A stretch of 64,000 nucleotides of DNA from JADJGC01 sp964576925. Lineage in GTDB: Bacteria; Zixibacteria; MSB-5A5; CAIYYT01. A program made the translations under genes and the position numbers. Position 1 is the first letter of the stretch, and each line of letters opens with the position of its first letter. This document shows positions 23,632 through 32,638 of this stretch, one piece after another. Under the pieces are notes generated by a model. The model did no database searches and was not told the DNA's origin. It worked only from the letters and a program-made list of their open reading frames with translations. The stretch covers positions 408,537 through 472,536 of the forward strand of contig CAZNWJ010000003.1 of the NCBI GenBank assembly GCA_964576925.1, written 5' to 3'.

Positions 23632-25113
23632 TTACTTTGTCAGGGCTTTTTCGTAGAGTTCGATATAGCGCTTGGCGGATTTTTTCCAGGAGAAGTCCTT
23701 TTTCATGGCGCGTTTGATCAACGTCTGCCAAGTGCGTTTCTTCTCGTAAAGATCGAGCGCTTGCTTGATTGCCGCAAGGAGCGCTTCGCCGGTGTAGTCT
23801 TCAAAGAGGATGCCGGTGGCTTTGCTCCTGGCTTCGTTGTAGTCAGTAATCGTGTCGGCAAGCCCGCCGGTTTTGCGTGCCACCGGAATCGTGCCGTACT
23901 TGAGCGAGTACATCTGATTCAGACCGCAGGGCTCAAAGTGCGACGGCATCAGGAAGATGTCGGCGCCGGCTTCGATCAGGTGGGCGAGCTTTTCGTTGAA
24001 GGCCAGGTTCACCTTGACGCGATTGGGATAGAGCTTCTCGATCTTCTTAAACAACTCATGGTACTTCTCCTGACCGGTGCCAAGAAGCACGAAAGTGAAG
24101 TCGAGTTCGAAAAGTTCATCAGCGATTTCTTCGATGAGATCGAAGCCCTTCTGATCGGCGAGTCTGCTGATGACGCCAATCAGGGGTTTGTCGATTCGGG
24201 CGGCATCAAAGCCAGAGACGCGCAGCAACTCGGCTTTGTTCGCAACCTTGCCGACCAGGTTCTCGACGGAGTACCTGGAGGCGATCATCTCGTCTGTCTC
24301 CGGCGACCAGGTGTCGTAGTCGACGCCATTGATGACGCCAAAAAGTGAAGCGCGCTTGTCATGGAGGACGCCCTCGAGCCCGTAGCCGAATTCATTGGCG
24401 CTCTGGATTTCCTGCGCATAGGTCTCGCTGACGGTGTTGACCAGATCGGCGAAGACGATGCCGGCTTTCAGGAAATTGACCTTGCCCCAGAATTCAAACG
24501 GCGAGGTCGGGTAGAAATATGATTTGTTGATCCCGAGTACGTCAAACGCCTCAGCGGGAAACAGCCCCTGGAAGGCGACGTTGTGGATAGTCAGCGCGGT
24601 CCGCGTTTCGGCGAAGAAGGGGTGATGGCGCTCGGCGGTCTTGAGGTAAGCCGGGATTAGGGCAGTTTGCCAGTCATTTGCATTGACTATGTCAGGCCTA
24701 AAGTCAAGTCGCTCCAGAACCAGGAGGGCCGCACGCGCAAAGAAGGCGAAGCGAAGATGGTTGTCGGGATAGTCTTTGCCGGTCTTGGGGTCGACGTAGA
24801 GTCCATCGCGATCGAACAACTCATCACATTCGATGAAGTAGGTCTGCAGCTTGCGATTGCTGCCTTCGCGCTGCAGCAAATTGAATGCATACTGCTTGCC
24901 GCCGAGCCAGACCGACAGATCGCTGAAACGACCGACGCGGAAGATGTCAAAACGATCGAGATTGACGGCACGGTATTTGGGGGTGATCAGGGCAACGTCG
25001 TGCTTGAGTGCAGCCAGTTGTTCCGGAAGCGCTCCGGCGACATCGGCCAACCCGCCGGTTTTCGAATAGGGCATGGCCTCGGAGGTGATATAGGCGATTT
25101 TGAGCTTTCCCAT
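23632..25113 (-). CDS. glgA: Glycogen synthase (ADP-glucose type)
   Basis: This 493-residue GT5 enzyme has the donor-binding KTGGLADVAGALP near the N-terminus (Lys18), HNVAFQGLFP, GVINGVDYDTW, GVISRLADQKGFDLI, and the C-terminal SHFEPCGLNQMYSLKYGTIPVARKTGGLADT. It adds glucose from ADP-glucose to alpha-1,4-glucan. Length is normal and all key motifs are present. It follows galT by 30 bases in the same direction, forming a glycogen/galactose cluster with the GlmU-like gene upstream. Confidence 0.95.
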   Translation of the reverse strand: MGKLKIAYITSEAMPYSKTGGLADVAGALPEQLAALKHDVALITPKYRAVNLDRFDIFRVGRFSDLSVWLGGKQYAFNLLQREGSNRKLQTYFIECDELFDRDGLYVDPKTGKDYPDNHLRFAFFARAALLVLERLDFRPDIVNANDWQTALIPAYLKTAERHHPFFAETRTALTIHNVAFQGLFPAEAFDVLGINKSYFYPTSPFEFWGKVNFLKAGIVFADLVNTVSETYAQEIQSANEFGYGLEGVLHDKRASLFGVINGVDYDTWSPETDEMIASRYSVENLVGKVANKAELLRVSGFDAARIDKPLIGVISRLADQKGFDLIEEIADELFELDFTFVLLGTGQEKYHELFKKIEKLYPNRVKVNLAFNEKLAHLIEAGADIFLMPSHFEPCGLNQMYSLKYGTIPVARKTGGLADTITDYNEARSKATGILFEDYTGEALLAAIKQALDLYEKKRTWQTLIKRAMKKDFSWKKSAKRYIELYEKALTK

Positions 25114-25143
25114 GCAGATTCCCCCTCCTCCATAAAGGGGTGG

Positions 25144-26145
25144 CTACGCGACCTGGATTTCGCGCAGATAAAGCGCCGCATCCTCCGGCGCCACAGGGTT
25201 AATATAGAAACCGGTGCCCCACTCGAAGCCGGCGATCTTGGTCAGTTTGGGAATAATCTCCAGATGCCAGTGATAGTACTCTTTGCCGGCGTTGGTGAAG
25301 GCGTCAGTGTGTAACACAAAATTATACGGCGGATCGGCCAGGGCCAATCGCAGTTTCATCAAGGTTGTCTTGACGATGGAAGACAAATCGGTGGCAAGCG
25401 CCTCAGTGATGTTGCTGTAAAGACTTTCGTGTTTCTTGGGCAGCACCCAAGTTTCGAACGGGAAACGGGGCGCAAAGGGCTCAATGGCGACGAACTCCTC
25501 GGTCTCGCAAACAACGCGTTTTCCCCAGCTCATCTCCTGACGGATAATGTCGCAGAAGATGCAGCGTTCCTTGTAGCTGAAATAGCGTTCCGAGCCTTCC
25601 AATTCCGACTGGACGCGGATCGGGAGCACAGGCGTAGCGATCAATTGAGAATGTGCGTGCTCGAGTGAGGCGCCGGCGGCTTCGCCCTGATTCTTGAAGC
25701 ACATCAGGTACTTGAAGCGGATGTCTTTTTTGAGATCGAGCATGCGACTTTGATAGGAAAGAAACACGCGGCGGATCTGGTCGATGCGCAGGTCGACGAA
25801 ATCTTCCTGGTGATTGGGGGTCTCGATCACGACCTCATGGGCGCCGATGCCGTTCATGCGGTCGAACATGCCTTCGCCTTCCCGGTTGAGTTCGCCTTCA
25901 ATCTTGAGTGCCGGGTATTTGTTGGAGATGACGCGCATCTCCCACCCCGGGGAATTTGGCGGACCGCCGTTCGGGCGGAGCGCAAAGATCTCGGGCGGTG
26001 TCATGGCTTCATTGCCGGGACAGAAGGGGCAGCTTCGGGGTTCTTTCATCTTGCTTTGAGCCGGGAAGTCGCTCGGTCGTTTGCCCCGCTCGGTTGAAAT
26101 GATTACCCAGCGGCCAACAATCGGGTCTTTTCGCAGTTCAGGCAT
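25144..26145 (-). CDS. galT: Galactose-1-phosphate uridylyltransferase
   Basis: The 333-residue protein has the GalT layout: the zinc pair CPFC (about 38-41), GAHEVVIETPNHQ, the HIT-type active site EHAHSQLIATPV (His-x-His-x-Gln, with the nucleotidylated second His), CIFCDIIRQE and a C-terminal HWHLEIIPKL. It exchanges UMP between UDP-glucose and galactose-1-phosphate in the Leloir pathway. Some related enzymes act as ADP-glucose phosphorylases, which would fit the neighbouring glgA, so the natural substrate should be kept open. Confidence 0.9.
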   Translation of the reverse strand: MPELRKDPIVGRWVIISTERGKRPSDFPAQSKMKEPRSCPFCPGNEAMTPPEIFALRPNGGPPNSPGWEMRVISNKYPALKIEGELNREGEGMFDRMNGIGAHEVVIETPNHQEDFVDLRIDQIRRVFLSYQSRMLDLKKDIRFKYLMCFKNQGEAAGASLEHAHSQLIATPVLPIRVQSELEGSERYFSYKERCIFCDIIRQEMSWGKRVVCETEEFVAIEPFAPRFPFETWVLPKKHESLYSNITEALATDLSSIVKTTLMKLRLALADPPYNFVLHTDAFTNAGKEYYHWHLEIIPKLTKIAGFEWGTGFYINPVAPEDAALYLREIQVA

Positions 26146-26270
26146 GAGGAGTCACCTCTCTTCGGTACCAATTCCTAATCCAACTTATCGGCAGAGGCGG
26201 TTGCCGTCAACGCCAATATTCACGGGATCGTTACGAATTATCATTTTGCAGGGCAAGAAGTTAGGAGACG

Positions 26271-27575
26271 CTATTCTTTGGCCTGCCAACTGCCTCGCCC
26301 CGGAGCGGTTGCTGCGAACAAGTGTCGAAAGAGCGCCTCATCTGCCAAAGTGAATTCACGGCTACGACGCGTCTTAACCACTCTGGCAGTTTCGATTGCC
26401 TTGTCGACGGCATAGTCGACGAAGCCGTCCTTGCCCCCCCACATAAACGAGGGGAGGAAGCGACCACCGGCGAGGCCGCCGCCAAAGAGGTTGGCGGAGA
26501 AACCCAAGACCATGCCGGTAGTGAGCAAGGTGCCAATGCCGGTCTTGGTGTGGTCGCCGACGAAGCTGCCGATCTTGTTGTGACCGGTCTTGAGCAGTCC
26601 CTGCGGAAGCTCGACCTTGATTTCGCCATAGTTGTTTTTCAGATCGGAGTTGGTGGTAAGAGCGCCGAAGTTGACCCATTCGCCGACATAAGCGTGGCCG
26701 ATGAAGCCCTCGTGGTACTTGTTCGAGTAGCCGAGAAAAATCGATTCTTCCACCTCTCCGCCGACGCGGCAATGAGGACCAAAGGAACAGCCGGTGCGAA
26801 TCTTGCCGCCGACGAGCTGACAGAAATCGCCGATGTACGCGGGCCCTTCAATACGCGTGTGCGGCGACACGATGACGTTCTCGCCGATGTAGACCGGGCC
26901 GCTGCGGGCGTCGATGACGACCTGGCCGTCGAGGCGGCTCTCGCGGCCGATGTAAACATCATCTTCGTTGTAGATGAGGCAGTCTTCGTCAATCTCGGCG
27001 TTCTGATAGATATCGCTGAAGTTGAGCTCCGGAATCAGTAATTGGAAGTCGCGTTCGATTTCCTTGCTGTTTTCGTGAACCAAATCCCAGAGGTAGTTGA
27101 CCGACCGGGCAGAGAATTCCTTTTTCTCGGCGTCGCCGGCAAGGGCGTTGAGCAATTTGCCGACTGCCGCGGGGCTGGTATCGGCCGAGAGCGACGCGAG
27201 CCGGTTGCGGGAGTCATCGGTGAGCGCGAGTCGCAGCAGCGCCAGCCGGCCTTCTACGGTGATTGCGACGTTGTCGCTGCGTTCTTCCAGTAATTCAGCC
27301 GGGGCGTCATCGCCGATGAAGCGCGGGTTGATAAAGACGGCTTCGTCATAGTCACCCAGATCGAAGTCGTTGACCCGCCGCTGGAGGTTTTCGGAGAGAA
27401 AGGCCTGCAGGTAAGGGCGGGTGATCAGGCGGAATTCGTCGTGCTCGATGCGGGCAGTCCATTTGTCGCCGAGCGAGAGGATGCCGCAGAGAAATTCAGC
27501 CGGCGTATGGGACAAGCTGAGCGGATAGAAATTGTCAACTTGTTCGTCTTCAAAGAAAAAGATGATTCGTCTCAT
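26271..27575 (-). CDS. GlmU-like sugar nucleotidyltransferase with left-handed beta-helix
   Basis: The 434-residue protein resembles the alternate bacterial GlmU family (TIGR03991 type). The N-terminal half, opening RRIIFFFEDEQVDNFYPLSLSHTPAEFLCGI, stands in for a nucleotidyltransferase domain but lacks the classical GxGTRM loop of standard GlmU. From about 205 there are hexapeptide repeats (VYIGRESRLDGQVVIDARSG, IGENVIVSPHTRIEGPAYIG) forming an acyltransferase-type beta-helix, with NNYGEIKVELP and KTGIGTLLTTGMVLG. It probably makes a UDP-linked amino sugar. It lies 33 bases downstream of the zinc-ribbon gene and about 125 bases before galT. Confidence 0.82.
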   Translation of the reverse strand: MRRIIFFFEDEQVDNFYPLSLSHTPAEFLCGILSLGDKWTARIEHDEFRLITRPYLQAFLSENLQRRVNDFDLGDYDEAVFINPRFIGDDAPAELLEERSDNVAITVEGRLALLRLALTDDSRNRLASLSADTSPAAVGKLLNALAGDAEKKEFSARSVNYLWDLVHENSKEIERDFQLLIPELNFSDIYQNAEIDEDCLIYNEDDVYIGRESRLDGQVVIDARSGPVYIGENVIVSPHTRIEGPAYIGDFCQLVGGKIRTGCSFGPHCRVGGEVEESIFLGYSNKYHEGFIGHAYVGEWVNFGALTTNSDLKNNYGEIKVELPQGLLKTGHNKIGSFVGDHTKTGIGTLLTTGMVLGFSANLFGGGLAGGRFLPSFMWGGKDGFVDYAVDKAIETARVVKTRRSREFTLADEALFRHLFAATAPGRGSWQAKE

Positions 27576-27607
27576 GACGAGAAGATAGGGAAGATGAAGC
27601 GAAGATG

Positions 27608-27976
27608 CTAATCTTTAAACAGCGAGTCCCAGGCGGCCTTGTCGCGATCCTTTTTGTTGCCGGTGAAGCGCGCCTTGGATTGGCGCGAGAGCGAAAAAGC
27701 TTCGGCTTCCTTCGCCTCCGGCTGCTTTTCGACGACCGGCTCCGGTTTGCCTTTGGGTGAGAACCACTCGCAGAAGTTAGCCTTCTCTTTGTAGCGGACC
27801 CATTCGGCCTGCGACTCAAGGCACTGGTGATGCGCATCGCGGTCGTAGAATTTGCAGTTGTAGCAACATTTCAAGGGTTGGTCGCACTTGGGACAGGCGT
27901 CGGTGCGTGAGACCCGGCCAGTCAGGGCAACTTCCGTCTTGCACGACCAGCAGATAATGAGATTTTGGGAACCCAT
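27608..27976 (-). CDS. Small zinc-ribbon protein of unknown function
   Basis: The start at 27976 (MGSQNLIICWSCKTEV) is chosen because the protein opens directly with a zinc-ribbon; an in-frame extension to 28177 would be low-complexity and is not supported. Of 122 residues the first 60 hold CWSC, CPKC, CCYNCKFY and CLES-type cysteines with His residues (DRDAHHQC), suggesting two metal sites. The last 50 are charged and probably disordered. It is first in the apparent operon with the GlmU-like gene. Function unknown. Confidence 0.7.
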   Translation of the reverse strand: MGSQNLIICWSCKTEVALTGRVSRTDACPKCDQPLKCCYNCKFYDRDAHHQCLESQAEWVRYKEKANFCEWFSPKGKPEPVVEKQPEAKEAEAFSLSRQSKARFTGNKKDRDKAAWDSLFKD

Positions 27977-28236
27977 AAAAATAAACCTGTAGAAACGGCT
28001 CTGAATTTCGTTTCTTTGAGAAATTAACGTGTTAGCCCGAATTTCGTATCTGACCCGCCCCGGGTCACAAAAGCATTCAATTGAAGGTACAATAACTGCC
28101 CCAAATATGTCAACAAAAACTCGACGAAAATGTTCACGAAAATCTGCCGGGAGGCCGCGAAGAAAAAGCCATTGCATTCATGGTGGTAACGGATTAGTAT
28201 TGCGGCTTCGAAATATTGCGTAAGGGAAGGAAGGAC

Positions 28237-29523
28237 GTGCGCATTTTAGTAGTCGGCTCCGGAGGGCGGGAGCATGCCATCTGTTGGAAACTCGCGAAGA
28301 GCCCGTATGTCGAGAAGGTCTACTGCGCCCCGGGGAATGCCGGGATTTTCAAGCTGGCAGAACTAGTTGACATCAAGGCGGAGAACATCGATGCCCTGGT
28401 CCAGTTCGCGCGCGAAAAGCAAATTGACTTGACGGTCGTCGGGCCGGAGATGCCGCTTTCGATGGGGATTGTCGACCGCTTCGAGCAGGAGCGGCTGAAG
28501 ATATTCGGTCCCACCAAAGCCGCGGCTGAGATTGAGTACTCGAAGGCTTATGCGAAGCAGTTCATGCGCAAGTACCATATCCCCACGGCGAGCTTCATGG
28601 TCTTTGACGACCTGAAGGAGGCGATCAAGTTCGTGCGCACGGCCGGGATGCCGATTGTGATCAAGGCGGACGGCTTAGCCGCCGGCAAAGGCGTGGCGAT
28701 TTGCCACAGTGGTGAGGATGCCGAGCGAGTCGTACGCGACCTGATGCAGAAGCGGCAGTTCGGCGAGGCCGGCGCCAAGGTCGTCGTGGAGAGTTTCCTT
28801 GAAGGCGAAGAAGCCTCGGTATTCGCTTTTACCGACGGCAAGCACATTCTCACGACGGTAGCCGCGCAGGATCACAAGAGGATCGGCGACGGCGATACCG
28901 GGCCGAACACCGGCGGGATGGGTGCCTATGCCCCGGTGCCGTTCGTATCCGAGGCGATGTTGCGCGATATTCACGACCTGGTGCTCGAACCGGCCGTGCG
29001 GGGGATGGCCGAAGAAGGAAGACCGTTCAAAGGTGTGCTTTATGCAGGCCTGATGATTACCGAGCGCGGCCCGAAGGTAATTGAATTCAACTGCCGGTTG
29101 GGCGATCCGGAAGCCCAGGTGATCCTGCCGCTATTGAAGAACGATCTTGCGCAATTGTTGCGAGCCGTGGTCGATGGGACGCTGGAGAGCGAAACATTGA
29201 TCTGGGAGGAGGCATACGCGGTTTGCGTTGTGATGGCCTCGGGCGGCTACCCGGGAGACTACGAGAAGGGGATTGAGATCCAGGGACTGCGCGACATCCG
29301 CGAGACGGACGCGCTGGTTTTTCATGCCGGCACGCGCTTTGACAACCGCAAATTCCTAACCAACGGCGGTCGCGTCCTGGGTGTGACGGCGATGGACTCG
29401 CAGATTGACGACGCCGTCGCGAAGGCCTACGAAGCTGTTGAACGAATTCGGTTTCAGGGGCGTCAATTCCGCAGCGACATCGCCTTCAAGGCGGGCAGCA
29501 AGAAGTTCAAGTTCTCATATTAG
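28237..29523 (+). CDS. purD: Phosphoribosylamine-glycine ligase (GAR synthetase)
   Basis: The GTG at 28237 is the best start: a GGAAGGAAGGA ribosome site lies just before it, whereas an upstream TTG precedes that site. The 428-residue ATP-grasp enzyme shows RILVVGSGGREHAICWKL, GPEMPLSMGIVD, KADGLAAGKGVAIC, NTGGMGAYAPVPF and FNCRLGDPEAQVILP. It catalyses the second step of purine synthesis. No other pur gene is adjacent. Length and motifs are standard. Confidence 0.96.
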   Translation: MRILVVGSGGREHAICWKLAKSPYVEKVYCAPGNAGIFKLAELVDIKAENIDALVQFAREKQIDLTVVGPEMPLSMGIVDRFEQERLKIFGPTKAAAEIEYSKAYAKQFMRKYHIPTASFMVFDDLKEAIKFVRTAGMPIVIKADGLAAGKGVAICHSGEDAERVVRDLMQKRQFGEAGAKVVVESFLEGEEASVFAFTDGKHILTTVAAQDHKRIGDGDTGPNTGGMGAYAPVPFVSEAMLRDIHDLVLEPAVRGMAEEGRPFKGVLYAGLMITERGPKVIEFNCRLGDPEAQVILPLLKNDLAQLLRAVVDGTLESETLIWEEAYAVCVVMASGGYPGDYEKGIEIQGLRDIRETDALVFHAGTRFDNRKFLTNGGRVLGVTAMDSQIDDAVAKAYEAVERIRFQGRQFRSDIAFKAGSKKFKFSY

Positions 29524-29631
29524 GGGAACAACGAAGCAAGCTGACTGTATTAATTGTTAGAAAATGGATAGTGTCTGACTACAAAGATCCAACGGACAAT
29601 GAGGAAGACGAAAAACAGGAGATCGAGATCG

Positions 29632-30498
29632 ATGAAACAAACGGCCCTTGTGATTTCCGTGCTACTGGTTCTCATGGCGGCAATTGCCCTTGGCCAGAGC
29701 AATGAGGCCAAGACGAAGTTCAACGCCGGCCTGACCGCCAAGCAAGCGGGAAAGATGGCGGAAGCCGAGAAGGAATTTCTGGAGGCGATCAAGCTGGAGC
29801 CGAATTATGCGGCGGCATTGATCGAACTCGGTACCGTTCAGTACAATCTCAACAAGCTGGCCCAGGCCGAAGAGACTTTCAAGAAGTGCACTTCGGTCGA
29901 AGCCAACAACCAGAGCGCTTTCTACAACCTCGGGATGGTGCAACTCAAGGCCAAGAAATACCAGCTGGCTGAGCAATCGCTGCAGAAATCGCTGCAGTTG
30001 AAGACGTCGGATGCGGAGACACAGAAGGGGCTGGGCCAGCTTTACTTCCAGATGGAAAACTGGGACAAGGCGATCGAGTACTACAAGATGTACAACTCGG
30101 CCAATTCCACTGATGCCAAGAGCCACTTCTTCCTGGCCAAGTCGTACAAGGAGAAGGCGAATCTGGCGGAAGCGGAGAAGGAATACCAGGCGGCAATCAG
30201 GATCGATCCGAAGCTGGCGGACGCTCACTACAATCTGGGCAATTTGCAGGCCGACCAGAAGAAATTCGGTTCAGCGATCGGCTCGTATAAGCAGGCATTG
30301 GCGGCCGACCGGAACATGTTCGCGGCCTACTACAATCTGGCCCGCGCCTACCAGGAGAATCAGCAATACGAGGAAGCATTGCAGTCGTACAAGGATTTCG
30401 TCCGCCTCGCCACAGGCAAGGCAGCCTACAAGGGGCAAGTGCAGGCCGCCAATTCGCTGATTCCGCAGATCGAGGAGTACCTGAAGAACGCCGAATAG
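29632..30498 (+). CDS. Secreted TPR-repeat protein
   Basis: The start at 29632 follows GGAGATCGAGATCG and opens a signal peptide (KQTALVISVLLVLMAAIALGQ). The mature 265 residues consist of about seven tetratricopeptide repeats, each with the usual A-x-x-x-Y/L spacing, for example YAAALIELGTVQYNLNKLAQ and DAHYNLGNLQADQKKFGSAI. Such periplasmic TPR proteins scaffold protein complexes; no partner is visible. It ends with a helix EEYLKNAE. Confidence 0.88.
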   Translation: MKQTALVISVLLVLMAAIALGQSNEAKTKFNAGLTAKQAGKMAEAEKEFLEAIKLEPNYAAALIELGTVQYNLNKLAQAEETFKKCTSVEANNQSAFYNLGMVQLKAKKYQLAEQSLQKSLQLKTSDAETQKGLGQLYFQMENWDKAIEYYKMYNSANSTDAKSHFFLAKSYKEKANLAEAEKEYQAAIRIDPKLADAHYNLGNLQADQKKFGSAIGSYKQALAADRNMFAAYYNLARAYQENQQYEEALQSYKDFVRLATGKAAYKGQVQAANSLIPQIEEYLKNAE

Positions 30499-30630
30499 TC
30501 AACGATTTGGCCTTGTGTAATTTTTGACGCCGACTAAATTCGGGGGAAAGAATCTGACTCCGCCGCCGCAGCTTGCGGAGGCGGAGTGCTTATGTTAATC
30601 GCCACCCATAGGGACAACAAACACCGAGAC

Positions 30631-31629
30631 ATGAAATTCGCCGAGTGCGTTCTCGACCTCATCGGTAATACTCCGCTGCTGCGCATTCCCGCCGCATTGA
30701 CGGGAAGCGAGGCGACGGTGCTAGCCAAGCTGGAATTCATGAATCCGGCCGGGTCGATCAAGGACCGCATGGCCAAGTACGTGATCAGCGAGGAAGAGAA
30801 TCGGGGCCGGCTCAAACCGGGGGATACGATCATTGACGCGACCTCCGGAAATACCGGTGTTGCCGCGGCGATGGTGGCGGCGGCCAAGGGGTATAAGGCG
30901 ATCTTCGTGACGCCGACTTCCACTTCCGATGAGAAGATCAACTTGATCAAGTCGTTCGGCGCTCAGGTGATCATGACGCCCAAAGAGGTCGCCAGCGACG
31001 ACCCGCGCAGCCAGTATTCGGTCGCGCAGCGGATGGCCGAGGAGCATGGCTATTATCTCCTGAACCAGTTTCACAACCAGTTGAATCCGGAAGCGCACTA
31101 CAATAGCACCGGGCCGGAGATCTGGCGGCAGACCGGCGGCAAGATCACGCACCTGTTCGCCGGTATCGGGACGGGTGGGACGATTTCGGGGTGTGCGCGG
31201 TTCTTAAAGGAGCAGAATCCCGGGATTCGGGTGATCGGCGTAGAACCGACTGGATCGCTTTTCCAGGCGATACACGAGAAGCGTCCCCTGGGAGTTGCTG
31301 CGCCGCACTACGTCGAGGGCATCGGCACCGACCAGGTCGTCCAAGCATTTCACCCGCAATATGTCGACTGTGTCGTTCAGGTAGACGACGCCACCGCATT
31401 TGCGGAGACGCGGATTCTGAGCAGTTATCTCGGGATTTCGGCCGGCGGTTCGACGGGATCGATCCTTGCCGGAGTAAAAATGTATGCCGATACCCTGAAA
31501 GCCGATTCGGTAGTTGTATTTTTTGTCTGCGACGGCGGTATAAGATATATGTCCAAGGTTTTTTGCGACCAATGGATGAAGGAGCACAACTTTGCCGTCA
31601 CCGATAAGGAGATAATCAATGTGTTATAG
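30631..31629 (+). CDS. Cystathionine beta-synthase/cysteine synthase-like PLP enzyme
   Basis: Fold-type II PLP enzyme, 332 residues from the ATG at 30631; this start gives the usual short lead to DLIGNTPLLRIP. An ATG at 30592 with GGAGG upstream is an alternative. The PLP lysine is Lys44 in NPAGSIKDRMA; TSGNTGVAA and GIGTGGTISGCARFL bind the cofactor phosphate. The middle and end (RLKPGDTIIDATSGNTG, LNQFHNQLNPEAHY, YVEGIGTDQV, GGIRYMSKVFCDQWM) are closer to the catalytic core of cystathionine beta-synthase than to CysK. There are no C-terminal CBS domains. It probably works in cysteine or transsulfuration metabolism. Confidence 0.85.
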   Translation: MKFAECVLDLIGNTPLLRIPAALTGSEATVLAKLEFMNPAGSIKDRMAKYVISEEENRGRLKPGDTIIDATSGNTGVAAAMVAAAKGYKAIFVTPTSTSDEKINLIKSFGAQVIMTPKEVASDDPRSQYSVAQRMAEEHGYYLLNQFHNQLNPEAHYNSTGPEIWRQTGGKITHLFAGIGTGGTISGCARFLKEQNPGIRVIGVEPTGSLFQAIHEKRPLGVAAPHYVEGIGTDQVVQAFHPQYVDCVVQVDDATAFAETRILSSYLGISAGGSTGSILAGVKMYADTLKADSVVVFFVCDGGIRYMSKVFCDQWMKEHNFAVTDKEIINVL

Positions 31630-32344
31630 CTTTCGCTCAGTACTGATCGCCACAATCAGCGTTTTGTTCCTGGGCCCCCTGGCGGCGGCATCCGGGCAGA
31701 TGCAGAAGCAACCGAAGATCGAGTTGTCGCACGATCATTTCTATTTCGGTTACATGCCGCAGGGGGTGATGGTGAAACACAGTTACTGGATTCGCAACAA
31801 GGGCAACGATACGCTGCAGATCATCAGCGTCAAGCCGGGCTGCGGATGCACGACGGCGCCGCTCTCGAAAGACTTGATCGCCCCCGACGATTCCGCTGAA
31901 CTGACGGTCACATTTGATTCCAAGAACATGGTCGGCTCGACCGTGAAGTACATCGAGATCTTGTCGAACGATCCGCTGAAGTCGGCTACCCGGGTTCAGT
32001 TCGTCGCCATGGTGAATCGCGGGTGGGGAAATGTCAAGGTGGTACCGGACGGACTGAGATTCGCGAAGTTTGGCTCGAAGGATGGTAAGCTGACAAAGTC
32101 GGTTGAAATTCAAAATGTAAGCGATGAAGCGATAGAGATTTCGTTGGTCGATTTTCCGGAACGACTGCTGAAGATTGACAAGAAGCAGGGGAAAATAGCG
32201 GCAGGAGGCAAGCTCTCGTTCGAATTCGAGCAGACGAGAGACGTCAAGGACGAGAGCGAGATCATGAATTCGGTGACATTTGAGCTAATCGGAAAAGAGA
32301 CAGATCGGATCACCATTCCCGTTGTTGCCTATTTTCAGAAATGA
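31619..32344 (+). CDS. Secreted DUF1573-domain protein
   Basis: 241 residues starting 11 bases inside the previous gene, after AAGGAGATAATC. A signal peptide (about 1-25) precedes a DUF1573 immunoglobulin-like domain with its hallmark KPGCGCTTAPLSKDLIAPDDSAELTVTF, followed by SNDPLKS and a second Ig-like domain. The Cys-x-Cys turn is conserved. The family is common in Bacteroidetes and relatives; its function is not established. A gene start nested in the PLP enzyme suggests co-translation. Confidence 0.88.
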   Translation: MCYSFRSVLIATISVLFLGPLAAASGQMQKQPKIELSHDHFYFGYMPQGVMVKHSYWIRNKGNDTLQIISVKPGCGCTTAPLSKDLIAPDDSAELTVTFDSKNMVGSTVKYIEILSNDPLKSATRVQFVAMVNRGWGNVKVVPDGLRFAKFGSKDGKLTKSVEIQNVSDEAIEISLVDFPERLLKIDKKQGKIAAGGKLSFEFEQTRDVKDESEIMNSVTFELIGKETDRITIPVVAYFQK

Positions 32345-32381
32345 TTTTCTCGATTTTTTGAGTGCGGATGAACGAATACGC

Positions 32382-32409
32382 TTGACATAGAAGACCGTCG
32401 ATCTAGATT
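32382..32409 (+). promoter_or_regulatory. Promoter of the candidate small RNA
   Basis: A perfect -35 TTGACA (32382-32387), a 16-base spacer and -10 TAGATT (32404-32409). Spacing matches the tRNA promoter at 20337-20364. No coding gene follows within 400 bases in this direction, and an intrinsic terminator occurs 75 bases later. Confidence 0.72.
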
Positions 32410-32415
32410 GTCAAA

Positions 32416-32493
32416 CTGAGGGTGTTCCTCTGTTGTCCCTGGGTAGTTTCCTAGCCCCCTCTACCCAACCAGAGCGGACCCCTCATTTTTATT
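32416..32493 (+). ncRNA. Candidate small RNA (~78 nt) with nested hairpin and terminator
   Basis: Transcription from the promoter above would give an RNA whose outer stem TGAGGG (32417-32422) pairs with CCCTCA (32480-32485). A middle stem CTCTG/CAGAG (32428-32432, 32470-32474) and an apical stem GGGTAG/CTACCC (32441-32446, 32461-32466) close a C-rich 14-base loop. TTTTTATTT follows at once, so the outer stem doubles as an intrinsic terminator. It does not match signal recognition particle RNA, 6S RNA or tRNA features that I know. The function is unknown. Confidence 0.62.
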
Positions 32494-32597
32494 TGCTCGA
32501 AGGATCATGCGGCGAGCGGGCAATCCGGCCGAGATTTTAAGGATTGCGGAAATCAAATCCCCAGAATGAGAGCGCAGAAGATCACGAGAAAATTCGG

Positions 32598-32625
32598 TTG
32601 ACTTTTGTAGCGCCAACCTTAACAT
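32598..32625 (+). promoter_or_regulatory. Probable promoter of tRNA-Pro
   Basis: -35 TTGACT and -10 TAACAT with 16-base spacing, ending 13 bases before the tRNA-Pro 5' end. The -10 match is only four of six. Confidence 0.5.
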
Positions 32626-32638
32626 AGGGGCTCTGTGT

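Noticed and set aside
32416..32493. Small RNA as signal recognition particle RNA or 6S RNA
   Set aside because: The conserved GGAAG/AGCAG core of SRP RNA is absent, and the length and open-bubble layout of 6S RNA do not fit.
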